Part shown: positions 29,663-38,899 of the stretch, piece after piece
Numbering within the stretch: position 1 is the first letter of the stretch
Layout: each line of letters begins with the position of its first letter
NCBI GenBank assembly: GCA_903901045.1
Contig: CAIUPP010000021.1
Span: forward strand, 40,491-104,490
Direction of reading: 5' to 3'
Length of the DNA stretch: 64,000 nucleotides
Source of the DNA: an uncultured Planctomycetota bacterium
GTDB lineage: Bacteria > Planctomycetota > Brocadiia > CAIUPP01
Program-made: the position numbers and the translations under genes
The notes under the pieces: generated by a model
Database searches by the model: none
Seen by the model: the letters and a program-made list of their open reading frames with translations, nothing else
What the model was told of the DNA's origin: nothing

Positions 29663-32620
29663 ATGCGCTCTTTTGCCGCTTTTACAGCCCGTTCGTTGGT
29701 TTTGTTGGTCGCAGTTGGTTTGACTCCTGGGCTGTTTCCAGCGGCTGCAATGAGCGCGCCGGACTCCCTGGTCCTCTTCGAAGCCCCCTTCAACGGCTCC
29801 GTTGACGGCGTCGACGCGAATGGCCCCGTCAAGCCGCTGGCCGTGGAAGGCAAAGTCTCTTACGCGGAAGGAAGGGCTGGCGCAAAGGCGCTGGTCTGCG
29901 GCGGCGACGGCGCGCTCGTCAAGTATCCCGTGGACGGCCATGTGCTCGCCAGCCAGGGAACGATCGAGATGTGGGTCAAGGCCGCCGACTGGCCCAAAGG
30001 GGAGCAGGCATTCCATATCTTCTTCGAGACGCAAGGTCCCGGCTGGCTGGTGCTCTACAAATTCTGGTCGCCGGACACCATTATCATGCTCTCGGGCGTA
30101 GACCAGGCGCATTACGGCTCCGCGATGTTGAACAGCGACCCCCTCATAGACGGCCAGTGGCATCACCTGGCCGGCGTGTGGGGACGTGAGCGGCTGGCCC
30201 TATATGTGGACGGGGCTTTGAAGTCCACCTCCGCCGGGCCGGGACTGCCGCAGAGCCTGGCCGGGTGGTTCTATCTTGGCGACGCCCCCTGGAGCAAACC
30301 GCATGACAGCCATACCCTGCTCAGCGGCGTGAAGATCTATCGTTACGCCATGCCGGACGACCAGGTCGCCCTGATGGCGCAGGGAAAACCGGTGACGTAT
30401 CGACCCGAAGCGCGCCTGAAGATTGAGCCGCACCCGGTGAAGGGACAATGGAAGATCATCGTTGACGCAACCGGGTACGCCAGCGACAGCGCGCCGGGCA
30501 CCGTAGCCATGGTGGAGATACTGAACGGCGGCAAGGTCTTTACGAATGGCAAGGTCGAGAAATTCACCCAGGGCATCGGCAACGTCTCCCTGGATATTTC
30601 AAAGCTTCCGGTTGGTCCGGCGGTTGTGCGTGCGCGGGTTCTCGACGGCGCGGGCAAAGAGCTTGCACACGCCGAGGCCACGCTCGACAAGCCCAAGGAT
30701 GCTCCCTGGATAGACAACAAGATCGGAATGGATGACAAAGTCGTCCCGCCGTTCACCGCCATGAAGGGGCAGGCCGGTGTCGCGCAGGTCGAATGCTGGG
30801 GCCGCAAGTATGATCTCTCGGGCGCTTTCCCTGTCCAGATCGAGAGCGTCGGCGCGCCCATGCTCGCCGCGCCGGTCAGCGTGAGCGTGGCTACGAACAA
30901 GGGGGACATCCTCTTCGCAAAGCCCGCTGGCAAGGTGCTGGACTGCTCCGCCACCCGCGCGCACCACAAGGGCTCCGCGCAGTCCGACGCGCTGGAACTG
31001 ACGACGGAAAGCACCCTGGAGTATGACGGCATGCTCTGGACGGAAGTGACCCTGACGCCCAAGGCGCCGACGACGCTGACGGATGTGACGATCCGCATCC
31101 CCGTCCAGGCGGCCAACGCGCTGTACTACCATCACGTGCGCGGCGATTGGGATGATGATAACGCCGGCGCGCTGCCGGACAAAGGATACGAGTCCGCCTC
31201 CTTCCAGCCGTTCCTGTGGGTGGGGGACAACGACCGCGGTCTGGCCTGGTTCGCGGATTCCTATAAAGGCTGGTCGGACGTCCCGGGCAAGCCGTGCGAG
31301 CGAATCGTGCGTGACGGCGGCGTTGTCGAAATGCGCATCTCCGTGGTCAATCAGTCCACGCTGATCAAAGAGCCGTTCCACTTCTCCTTCGGGCTGCAGG
31401 CCACTCCGGTCAAGCCGCGCCCGGCCAATGCGCGCGCGTGGAGAGGGTGCGGCGTCGGCGAGGACATGCACCTCCCCGGCATGGGCAACATCCAGATCCT
31501 CTGGTTCAACGACGGAGTCCGAGGGTTCAATTACCTGCAGCATTTCGGCTATCCCTGGCCGGACAACCCTGAGAAGTTCCGCGCCATCGTGGCCGATCTG
31601 CACGCCAGGAATATCCGCGCGGTTCCCTATGTGAACCTGAACTACATTTCCGCCGGCGCCGACGAATTCGCATACTACGGCGCGGACTGGCGCGATTACT
31701 CCATGTACACCTGGCGCGCCGCCGAGCTTCAGGACAAGTTCGACCTCCCGGGCGCTTGCCCGCACAGCAAGGCCTGGCGCGATTTCATTGCGTACAAGAT
31801 CGCCAAGTTCGTGGATGAATTCCAGGTGGATGGCATCTACGTCGACTGCTGGCAGCCGCATCAGTGCCTCACGGAAGAGCATGGCTGCGGCTGGAGGGAT
31901 GCTGCCGGGCAGTTGCAGGGGAACTTCGCCATCACCGACTACCGCGAGATCGTCCGGCGCGTGCGCCAGATCTTCGCCGACCGCCGCCCTGATCCCTGCA
32001 TCATCATTCACATGTCGGCCGATGTCGTGATCCCGCAACTGGCCTTCGCCGACATGATGCTGGACGGAGAGCAGTATCAGGGCACGCGCAGCGGGAAGGA
32101 TGACTATCTGGGCACGATCCCCCTGGACAAGTGGCGCGCCGAGTACACCGGCCGGCAGTGGGGCGTTCTGCCCATCTTCCTGATGGAGTTCTCACCGTTC
32201 CAGTTGCGCACCGTTCCCACCCCCACGGAGCGTTTGATGGGGCTGATCCTGGCGCATGACAGCGGCATCTGGCCGATCTGGTGCTTCCCCGGCTCCATCT
32301 TCGGCGCGTGGAAGGCCGTGGACAGGTTCGGGATTGTGGACGCCAATTTCCTTCCGTACTGGGAAGCCAACGGCGTCACCGCCGACAACAAGGACTACAT
32401 TGTGAGCGTGTATCAGAAGCAGGGCAAGTCCCTGCTGGTGGTTCTGAACACCGGCAAGACGGCCGGCGACGTGAACATCAAAGTGGACCCGAAGCGCCTT
32501 GGACTTGGCGCCAACTGGTCGGCGAAGGACGCCTTTGACGATTCGGCCGCGCCCGTTGCGGACCAGGCATTCAAGCTGGCCGTTCCGGAGCGGAATTACA
32601 GGCTGATCGTGCTTCAATAG
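29663..32620 (+). CDS. Secreted LamG / GH123-like glycoside hydrolase, copy 1
   Basis: A 985-residue protein with a signal peptide (cleavage near AAAMSA-PD). Residues about 35-240 form a LamG/concanavalin-like lectin domain (GTIEMWVKAADWP, WHHLAGVWGRERLALYVDG, FYLGDAPW). A beta-rich middle (about 250-560) leads to a DUF6067/GH123-like region (PFLWVGDNDRGLAWFADSYKGW) and a TIM barrel. Candidate catalytic acids are the aspartate in GIYVDCW near residue 728 and DGE in MMLDGEQYQ near 801-803. The C-terminus is a small beta-sandwich (SLLVVLNTGKTAG). The GH123 assignment is tentative and the substrate is unknown. ATG follows GAGGAAGGAA. A close paralogue follows 103 bases downstream. Confidence 0.8.
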   Translation: MRSFAAFTARSLVLLVAVGLTPGLFPAAAMSAPDSLVLFEAPFNGSVDGVDANGPVKPLAVEGKVSYAEGRAGAKALVCGGDGALVKYPVDGHVLASQGTIEMWVKAADWPKGEQAFHIFFETQGPGWLVLYKFWSPDTIIMLSGVDQAHYGSAMLNSDPLIDGQWHHLAGVWGRERLALYVDGALKSTSAGPGLPQSLAGWFYLGDAPWSKPHDSHTLLSGVKIYRYAMPDDQVALMAQGKPVTYRPEARLKIEPHPVKGQWKIIVDATGYASDSAPGTVAMVEILNGGKVFTNGKVEKFTQGIGNVSLDISKLPVGPAVVRARVLDGAGKELAHAEATLDKPKDAPWIDNKIGMDDKVVPPFTAMKGQAGVAQVECWGRKYDLSGAFPVQIESVGAPMLAAPVSVSVATNKGDILFAKPAGKVLDCSATRAHHKGSAQSDALELTTESTLEYDGMLWTEVTLTPKAPTTLTDVTIRIPVQAANALYYHHVRGDWDDDNAGALPDKGYESASFQPFLWVGDNDRGLAWFADSYKGWSDVPGKPCERIVRDGGVVEMRISVVNQSTLIKEPFHFSFGLQATPVKPRPANARAWRGCGVGEDMHLPGMGNIQILWFNDGVRGFNYLQHFGYPWPDNPEKFRAIVADLHARNIRAVPYVNLNYISAGADEFAYYGADWRDYSMYTWRAAELQDKFDLPGACPHSKAWRDFIAYKIAKFVDEFQVDGIYVDCWQPHQCLTEEHGCGWRDAAGQLQGNFAITDYREIVRRVRQIFADRRPDPCIIIHMSADVVIPQLAFADMMLDGEQYQGTRSGKDDYLGTIPLDKWRAEYTGRQWGVLPIFLMEFSPFQLRTVPTPTERLMGLILAHDSGIWPIWCFPGSIFGAWKAVDRFGIVDANFLPYWEANGVTADNKDYIVSVYQKQGKSLLVVLNTGKTAGDVNIKVDPKRLGLGANWSAKDAFDDSAAPVADQAFKLAVPERNYRLIVLQ

Positions 32621-32652
32621 GCGGCTGATTACCGAAAGCCCTCTTCGTTCTT

Positions 32653-32691
32653 GCGTCGAATGCGCGATGTGGACCATCGCGCATTCGACGC
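32653..32691. terminator. Perfect 17-bp hairpin between the two GH123-like genes
   Basis: GCGTCGAATGCGCGATG (32653-32669) and its exact complement (32675-32691) enclose a TGGAC loop. It is between the stop of copy 1 and the ribosome site of copy 2. No T-run follows. It may end or slow transcription or stabilise the upstream mRNA. Confidence 0.5.
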
Positions 32692-32723
32692 GTCTATATC
32701 GTGCGTAACGGAAGGAGTGAGCC

Positions 32724-35678
32724 ATCCTGCACCTCTTTTCCCCCATCCGCGCGGCGCTGGTCGCCGCAGGGCTGGCTGCCGCCGCGGGCGCGGCGTGGCT
32801 GCCCGCCGAGTCGTTGGCTGCGCCGGCATCCCCCGTTCTTTTCGAAGCCCCCTTCGACGGCACACTGGACGCGACCGACGCCGCGGGCATCGTCAAGCCG
32901 CTGGCGGTGGAAGGCAAAGTCACCTACGCCGAGGGCAGGGGAGGGCGCAAAGCCCTCGTGTGCGGAGGCGACGGCGCCCTGGTCAAGTACCCCGCCGAGG
33001 GGCGCTTGCAGGCAAGCCAGGGGACGATTGAAATGTGGGTCAAGGCCGCGGATTGGCCCAAAGGCGAGCAGGCGTTCCATATCTTCTTCGAGACGCAAGG
33101 CCCGGGTTGGCTGGTGCTCTACAAGTTCTGGTCGCCGGAAAGGCTGGCTTGGCTTTCGGGGGTCGACCACGAACATTACACGTCGGCTTCGGTTGACGGG
33201 AACCCGCTGGCGGACGGACTCTGGCATCATCTGGCGGGGGTGTGGGGAAGGGAGCGGCTGGCGCTGTACGTGGACGGCGTTCTGAAGAACGCCTCGACGG
33301 GAGCCGGTCTGCCGCAGGGCCTCGCCGGCTGGTTCAGCCTGGGGGACGCCCCCTGGGGCAAGCCGCACGACAGCCATACCTTCCTTCAAGGCGTGAAGAT
33401 CTACCGCTACGCTCTGCCCGACGACCAGATCGCCCTGATGGCGCTGGGCAAGCCGCTGACCTACAGGCCCGAGGTGCGCATTCAGATCGAACCGCACCCG
33501 GCCCTTGGACAATGGAAGGTCATCGTGGACGCGGGCGGCTATCTGGATGCGAAGGACACCGGCGCTTCGGCGCTCGTCGAAATCCTCGGCGGCGGGAAAG
33601 CGGTCGCCAACGGGAAAATGGAGAAATTCACCCAAGGCGTCGGTTCGGTGGACTTGGACATTTCAAAACTCCCCGTCGGTCCCGGGCTCGTGCGCGTGCG
33701 GCTGCTCGACGGGACCGGCAAGGAATTGACGCGCGCGGAAACGACCCTCGACAAGCCCCAGGATGCTCCCTGGCTCGACAACAAGATCGGAATGGATGAC
33801 AAAGTCATCCCGCCGTTCACGGCCATGCAGGCGGCCGGCTCGCAGGTCGAATGCTGGGGCCGGAAGTATGATCTCTCCGGCCTCTTCCCCATGCAGATTG
33901 AAAGCGGCGGCGCGCCCATGCTGGCGGCCCCGGTGCGGCTGAGTGTCTCCACGGACAAAGGGGAAGTGGTCTTCGGAAAGGCCTCGGCCAAAGTGACGGA
34001 TTCCTCCGCCACGCGGGCGCGGCACGCGGGACTTGCCGATTCCCCCGCCTTCTCCCTGGCCACCGCAAGCACGCTCGAATACGACGGCATGCTCTGGACG
34101 GAAGTGACCCTGACGCCCAAGGCGCCGGCGACGCTGACTGAAGTAACCATCCAGATCCCCGTGCAGGCGGCCCACGCGCTGTATTTTCATCATGCGCGCG
34201 GAGACTGGGAGGATGACAACGCGGGATCGCTGCCGGACAAGGGTTACGAGTCCGTCGCATTCCAGCCGTTCCTGTGGGTCGGCGACAACGACCGCGGGCT
34301 GGCATGGTTTGCCGACTCGTATCGGTACTGGTCCACCGAGCCCGGCAGGCCGATTCAGCGAATTGTCAGGAACGGGAATGTCGCCGAAATGCACATCTCC
34401 GTCGTCAATCGCTCGACGCCGATCAGCGCCCCTCTGCGGTTCGCCTTCGGCCTGCAGGCGACGCCGGTCAAGCCGCGGCCGGCCAATGGGCGCGCCTGGC
34501 GCACGTGCGGAATCGGCCAGGACATACACCAGATCGGCATGGGCAACATCCAGATCGTCTGGTTCAACAACTACATGGAGCACTACAACTACCTCAAGCA
34601 CTTCGGCTATCCCTGGCCGGAGAGTCCGGAGAAGTTCCACGCCTTCGTCGCCGACCGCCATGCCCGGAACATCCGCGTCGTCCCGTACGTGAACCTCAAC
34701 TACATTTCCGCCGGGGCCGATGAATTTGCGTATTACGGGGCGGACTGGCGCGACGCCTCCCTGCATGCGTGGCCGGCCGGTGAAATTCAGGACAAGTACG
34801 ACCTCCTGGGCGCTTGTCCGCACAGCAAGGCCTGGCGCGATTTCATCGCATACAAGATTGCCAAGTTCGTGGACGAGTTCCAGGTGGACGGGATCTACCT
34901 GGACTGCTGGGAGCCGCATGAATGCCTCATGGAAGGGCACGGCTGCGGCTGGAGGGATGAAAGCGGTCAACTGCACGGCAATTTCGCCCTGACCGATTAC
35001 CGCGAAATCGTCCGGCGCGTGCGCGAGATTGTCGCCGACCGGCGTCCCGACCCGTGCATCATCATCCACATGTCGGCCGACGTGGTGATTCCGCTGCTGA
35101 GTTTTGGCGACATGATGCTGGACGGAGAGCAATACCAGGCCGCGCGCAACCCCGGGGATGATTACCTCGGCGTGGCGCCGCTGGACAAGTGGCGCGCCGA
35201 GAACGTGGGCCGGCATTGGGGGCTTCTCCCCTTGTTCCTGGAGGAATTCTCTCCCTACGCGCTCCAACGGGTCCCAACTCCCACTGAGCGCCTGATGGGG
35301 CTGATGCTGATTCACGACATCACCCCTTCGCCGCTGGCAGGTTTCTCCCCGGCTGTCTTCGGCGCGTGGAAAGCCGCGGACCGGTTTGGTATTGTAGATG
35401 CCGCTTTCCTCCCCTACTGGGAGCCGAACGGCGTCACGACGGACAACAAGGACTTCATCGCGAGCGTCTACCAGAAGCCGGGCAAGTCCCTCCTGGTGGT
35501 TCTCAACAGCGGCAAGGAGGATGGGCAGACGAGCGTGAAGGTGGATCCGAAACGTCTCGGGCTTGGGACCGGCTGGACCGCGAAGGACGCTTTCGACGAT
35601 TCGTCGCTTCCCGTGACGGACCAGACCGTCAAGCTGAGCATACCGGGTCGTGGGTATAGGATGGTGGTGCTACAGTAA
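32724..35678 (+). CDS. Secreted LamG / GH123-like glycoside hydrolase, copy 2, with non-canonical start codon
   Basis: About 984 residues and roughly three-quarters identical by eye to copy 1 along the whole length, with the same LamG, DUF6067-like and TIM-barrel layout. It keeps the candidate acids in GIYLDCWEPHEC and MMLDGEQYQ. The only canonical in-frame start is TTG at 32814, which would delete the signal peptide. Upstream, GGAAGGAG (32710-32717) is followed after six bases by ATC CTG CAC, then a clear signal peptide (LVAAGLAAAAGAAWLP). An in-frame TGA at 32718 blocks any earlier start. Starting at ATC or CTG gives a length within two residues of copy 1. A sequencing error turning ATG into ATC is also possible. 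Confidence 0.8.
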   Translation: MLHLFSPIRAALVAAGLAAAAGAAWLPAESLAAPASPVLFEAPFDGTLDATDAAGIVKPLAVEGKVTYAEGRGGRKALVCGGDGALVKYPAEGRLQASQGTIEMWVKAADWPKGEQAFHIFFETQGPGWLVLYKFWSPERLAWLSGVDHEHYTSASVDGNPLADGLWHHLAGVWGRERLALYVDGVLKNASTGAGLPQGLAGWFSLGDAPWGKPHDSHTFLQGVKIYRYALPDDQIALMALGKPLTYRPEVRIQIEPHPALGQWKVIVDAGGYLDAKDTGASALVEILGGGKAVANGKMEKFTQGVGSVDLDISKLPVGPGLVRVRLLDGTGKELTRAETTLDKPQDAPWLDNKIGMDDKVIPPFTAMQAAGSQVECWGRKYDLSGLFPMQIESGGAPMLAAPVRLSVSTDKGEVVFGKASAKVTDSSATRARHAGLADSPAFSLATASTLEYDGMLWTEVTLTPKAPATLTEVTIQIPVQAAHALYFHHARGDWEDDNAGSLPDKGYESVAFQPFLWVGDNDRGLAWFADSYRYWSTEPGRPIQRIVRNGNVAEMHISVVNRSTPISAPLRFAFGLQATPVKPRPANGRAWRTCGIGQDIHQIGMGNIQIVWFNNYMEHYNYLKHFGYPWPESPEKFHAFVADRHARNIRVVPYVNLNYISAGADEFAYYGADWRDASLHAWPAGEIQDKYDLLGACPHSKAWRDFIAYKIAKFVDEFQVDGIYLDCWEPHECLMEGHGCGWRDESGQLHGNFALTDYREIVRRVREIVADRRPDPCIIIHMSADVVIPLLSFGDMMLDGEQYQAARNPGDDYLGVAPLDKWRAENVGRHWGLLPLFLEEFSPYALQRVPTPTERLMGLMLIHDITPSPLAGFSPAVFGAWKAADRFGIVDAAFLPYWEPNGVTTDNKDFIASVYQKPGKSLLVVLNSGKEDGQTSVKVDPKRLGLGTGWTAKDAFDDSSLPVTDQTVKLSIPGRGYRMVVLQ

Positions 35679-35698
35679 TCAGTTGCTGGAGACGGACC

Positions 35699-36802
35699 AT
35701 GCTTAAACCGTTCGCTATATCGCTTCTCGCTCTCGGTGTTTCCGGCGCGCTCGCTTACGCTCAAGCCGCCACGGTTCCCCCGCAGACTCCGCTGTGCATG
35801 GTGGGCGACAGCATCACCTGGGCCCAGGAGGGGGATTGGTGGCGCGCTTATCTCATCGAGCAGATTCCCACCCTGGCGTTTGTCGGCACGCACACCGGAG
35901 TGCTCGGTTACAGCCATGCCGGGGAGGGAGGGGATGGGACGCTTGCCGTGTTGCAGCGCCTCCCCCTGATTCCCGATTGCCCGAATTACAGCCTGCTGAT
36001 CGGCACCAACGACGGCTCCGGCAACACCGAGGCGGAACAGCAGGCGGCGGCGCAGGCCCGCGCCGACCGGATCGTCAAGATCGTGAAGGGGCTGCTGGCC
36101 AAGCCGAGCGCGAAGAAGGTCTTCCTCGGCAGCATCCTTCCATGCCAGACCGACAACCCCCTGCGCGACCAGACGAACAGCCGGGTCAACGCCATTCTCC
36201 GCCCGCAAATCGGCGCGCTCTTTCCCGATGGCAGGGTTGTCTGGGTGGAGTATGAGTATCCCATCCGCGCCATCCGCAATTGGGGCCCGATCATTCTGCT
36301 GCACCCGACCAAAACCGGGTATCGCCTGATCGCGACCATCCTCGCGCAGACGATCCGGGATGAATTGAAACTGGGCGACAACCTCGCCGCGCCCAAGCCG
36401 CTCCCCGGCGCCGGCGTTCGCATTGAAAACCTGTGGCAGGGCGACAAGACGACCCTGCCCGTCATCGCCGGCTGGTACACCCTCTCCTTCGACGTGAAAA
36501 GCGCCGAGGCGGGCGCTTCGATTACGCTCACCGGCGAAGGGAACAGCCCGGCGCGCACGATGACGCAGAGCTTCAAGATCGGCGCCGACATGGTCGGCAA
36601 GCGCATCACCTGGAACCTGATGACCGGCTACGTGGGCTATGAATACACGACGGGCGTTATTAAAATGACAATGGACAAATGCGCCCTGGATCGCATTCTC
36701 TTTGAGAAGAAGCGCCCTTCCGGCGTGGCGTCGGTCTATGGCGCGGGGAGTTACCTGGATACGACCAGCCCGATCAGTCCCGGGGAGCTGGTGGAGAAAT
36801 AG
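35699..36802 (+). CDS. Secreted SGNH/GDSL esterase with C-terminal beta domain
   Basis: A 367-residue protein with a signal peptide (cleavage near AYAQA-AT). The SGNH domain has the nucleophile Ser38 in MVGDSITWA, the oxyanion block IGTND (101-105) and a C-terminal His near residue 202 in LLHPTKTGY. A beta-sandwich of about 140 residues follows (GWYTLSFDVKSAEAGASITL), probably a sugar-binding module. It would remove acetyl or other acyl groups from polysaccharide outside the cytoplasm. It follows the GH123-like gene by 20 bases, indicating one operon with a shared substrate. Confidence 0.82.
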   Translation: MLKPFAISLLALGVSGALAYAQAATVPPQTPLCMVGDSITWAQEGDWWRAYLIEQIPTLAFVGTHTGVLGYSHAGEGGDGTLAVLQRLPLIPDCPNYSLLIGTNDGSGNTEAEQQAAAQARADRIVKIVKGLLAKPSAKKVFLGSILPCQTDNPLRDQTNSRVNAILRPQIGALFPDGRVVWVEYEYPIRAIRNWGPIILLHPTKTGYRLIATILAQTIRDELKLGDNLAAPKPLPGAGVRIENLWQGDKTTLPVIAGWYTLSFDVKSAEAGASITLTGEGNSPARTMTQSFKIGADMVGKRITWNLMTGYVGYEYTTGVIKMTMDKCALDRILFEKKRPSGVASVYGAGSYLDTTSPISPGELVEK

Positions 36803-36824
36803 CGCTCGCCGTTAAGCGTCTTGT

Positions 36825-36845
36825 GCCGGCTTGGGAAAGGCCGGC
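36825..36845. terminator. Small hairpin between esterase and symporter genes
   Basis: GCCGGC at 36825-36830 and 36840-36845 with a nine-base loop, in the 84-base gap before the symporter. The stem is short and has no T-run, so it is weakly supported. Confidence 0.25.
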
Positions 36846-36886
36846 GTTCTGACCTTCGCGCACAGGCCTGAGAAGGAAGAATAACA

Positions 36887-38884
36887 TTGAATCTGACCTG
36901 GATTGACTGGACCATCGTCCTCGTCGCCGTTGTCTCCCTGCGCTTCGTCAGCCTTTCCGCGCGCGCCCACTGCAAGAGCGTGGCGGACTTCCTCTCCGCC
37001 AACCGCACCGCGGGACGGTACCTGCTCACCATCTCCGGCAGCATGGGCGGCATTGGGGTCATTTCATTCGTTGCGCTCTTCGAGGTCTATTACTCCGCCG
37101 GCCTTCCGCCGGTCTGGTGGGGGCTCATGATGGTCCCCATCGGCGTGATCACCATTCTGACCGGGTACGTCTATTGGCGCTTTCGTGAAACCCGCGCGCT
37201 CACCATGGCGCAGTTCCTGGAAATGCGCTACAGCCGGCGTTTTCGGATCTTTGCCGGCATCATCTGCTGGATTTGCGGAATCCTGAACTTCGGCATCTTT
37301 CCGGCCGTGGCCGCGCGCTTCATCATCTATTTCTGCGGCCTGCCGGACACCTTCAGCCTCCCTGGCATCCCCATTCATTTTTCGACCTTCGCTTCGGTGA
37401 TGGCGCTCGACCTCGGCATGGCGCTGATGTTCGTCAACATGGGCGGCCAGATTTCCGTCATGGTCACCGAGTGCGTCCAGGGGATTTTCTCGAACATCGC
37501 GTTTGTGCTCATCATCGGCTGCGTGCTGTACATGGTGCCCTGGACGCACATGGTCCAGGCGCTGAGCACGGCGCCCGCCGAAGCCTCCATGCTTCACCCC
37601 TACCACACGGGGCAGGTGAAAGACTTCAACATCTGGTTCTATCTCATCGGCGTCGCATCGAGTTTCTACACGTACATGTCCTGGCAGGGGGGGCAGGGGT
37701 TCTACAGTTCGGCGCGCACCCCGCATGAGCAGCAGATGGCGGGCATCATCAGCATCTGGCGGAACATGCCCATTCTGCTCCTGGCGCTGGTGCTGCCGGT
37801 CGCCGCCTTTGCCATCATGAGAGTGCCGGACTTTGCCGTGCAGAAGGCCGCGGCGGACGGTGCCTTGTCGACGATCTCCAACGATTACATCCGCACCCAG
37901 ATGACCGTTCCCGTCATCATGGGCACCTTCCTGCCCATCGGCATCAAGGGGCTCCTGGCCACCGCGATGATCTTCTTCTCCTTCACCTGCCACGACACGT
38001 ACATGCACAGTTGGGGGAGCATCTTCATCCAGGACGTCGTCATGCCCTTCCGCAAGAACCCCCTCAACCCCCGCCAGCACATCCGGCTTCTGCGCTGGTC
38101 CATCGCGTTTGTGGCCTTCTTCGCTTTCTTCTTCAGCCTGCTCTACCCGGAAACGCAGCAGATCCTGATGTTCTTCGCCATCACCGGGACCGTCTGGCTG
38201 GGCGGCTCCGGCGCGGTCATCGTCGGCGGCCTCTACTGGAAACGCGGCACCACGGAGGCGGCGTACGCGGCCGTGATCTGGGGCGCCGTCCTGGGGGTGA
38301 GCGGACTCTTCGCCAATCAGATATGGACGTACTTCTGCGGCAAGCCCTTCCCGATCAACGGCCAGTGGCTCATGTTCCTGGCCATGGTCTCCTCGCTGGG
38401 CATCTATGTGCTGATCTCCCTGCTCACCGGCCGGAAGCACAGGGATGCCAACCTGGAGAAAATTCTCCACCGCGGCCAATACGCCGTCGCCTCCGAAGCG
38501 GTCGAAGTGAAGCAACCCCTCCGCAGCGCCTGGCTTCGGATCGTCGGCATCACCGAGCAGTTCAGCTTCACCGACAAGTTCCTCGCCATTTCCCTGATCG
38601 TATGGAACTTCGGCTGGTTCTTCGCCTTTCTGATCATCACCGGCATTCACTTCACGATAGGCACCTCCATGGAATGGTGGGCGAAGTTCTGGCACGTCTA
38701 CATCATCATGCAATTCCTCATCGGCGTCCCGGCCACTATCTGGCTCACCATCGGCGGCATTGTGGATATCAAGGCGCTCTTCAAGACGCTGGAGACGACC
38801 GTCCGCGACCCGAGCGATGATGGCAGGGTGATGCATGAGCCCGAGGAGGCCCCGCAGCCCACGGACGCTCCGTCTGATTCATAA
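36887..38884 (+). CDS. Sodium:solute symporter (SSS family)
   Basis: A 665-residue membrane protein with about 14 hydrophobic segments of the SSS/LeuT-like fold. The conserved block ADFLSANRTAGRYLLTISGS marks the first core helix region, and ALTMAQFLEMRYSRRFRI is the usual post-TM2 motif. Bacterial members co-import Na+ with sugars, sialic acid, amino acids or carboxylates. In a glycan cluster that lacks a SusC-type transporter it is the likely importer of the released sugar. The start is TTG at 36887, with AGAAGGAAG about eight bases upstream. No ATG is in frame nearby. The C-terminal tail (PEEAPQPTDAPSDS) is cytoplasmic-looking and acidic. Confidence 0.9.
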   Translation: MNLTWIDWTIVLVAVVSLRFVSLSARAHCKSVADFLSANRTAGRYLLTISGSMGGIGVISFVALFEVYYSAGLPPVWWGLMMVPIGVITILTGYVYWRFRETRALTMAQFLEMRYSRRFRIFAGIICWICGILNFGIFPAVAARFIIYFCGLPDTFSLPGIPIHFSTFASVMALDLGMALMFVNMGGQISVMVTECVQGIFSNIAFVLIIGCVLYMVPWTHMVQALSTAPAEASMLHPYHTGQVKDFNIWFYLIGVASSFYTYMSWQGGQGFYSSARTPHEQQMAGIISIWRNMPILLLALVLPVAAFAIMRVPDFAVQKAAADGALSTISNDYIRTQMTVPVIMGTFLPIGIKGLLATAMIFFSFTCHDTYMHSWGSIFIQDVVMPFRKNPLNPRQHIRLLRWSIAFVAFFAFFFSLLYPETQQILMFFAITGTVWLGGSGAVIVGGLYWKRGTTEAAYAAVIWGAVLGVSGLFANQIWTYFCGKPFPINGQWLMFLAMVSSLGIYVLISLLTGRKHRDANLEKILHRGQYAVASEAVEVKQPLRSAWLRIVGITEQFSFTDKFLAISLIVWNFGWFFAFLIITGIHFTIGTSMEWWAKFWHVYIIMQFLIGVPATIWLTIGGIVDIKALFKTLETTVRDPSDDGRVMHEPEEAPQPTDAPSDS

Positions 38885-38899
38885 GAGAGGTTCGCGCCC

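Noticed and set aside
33663..35315. Minus-strand frame of 550 codons inside the second GH123-like gene
   Set aside because: A similar shadow frame occurs opposite copy 1, as expected from codon symmetry. No domain is seen.
32814..35678. TTG start at 32814 for the second GH123-like gene
   Set aside because: It would remove a clear signal peptide and leave a good ribosome site at 32710 unused.
37064..38836. Minus-strand frame of 590 codons opposite the symporter
   Set aside because: Very D, G, E, H-rich, the mirror of a hydrophobic membrane protein. Not a real protein.
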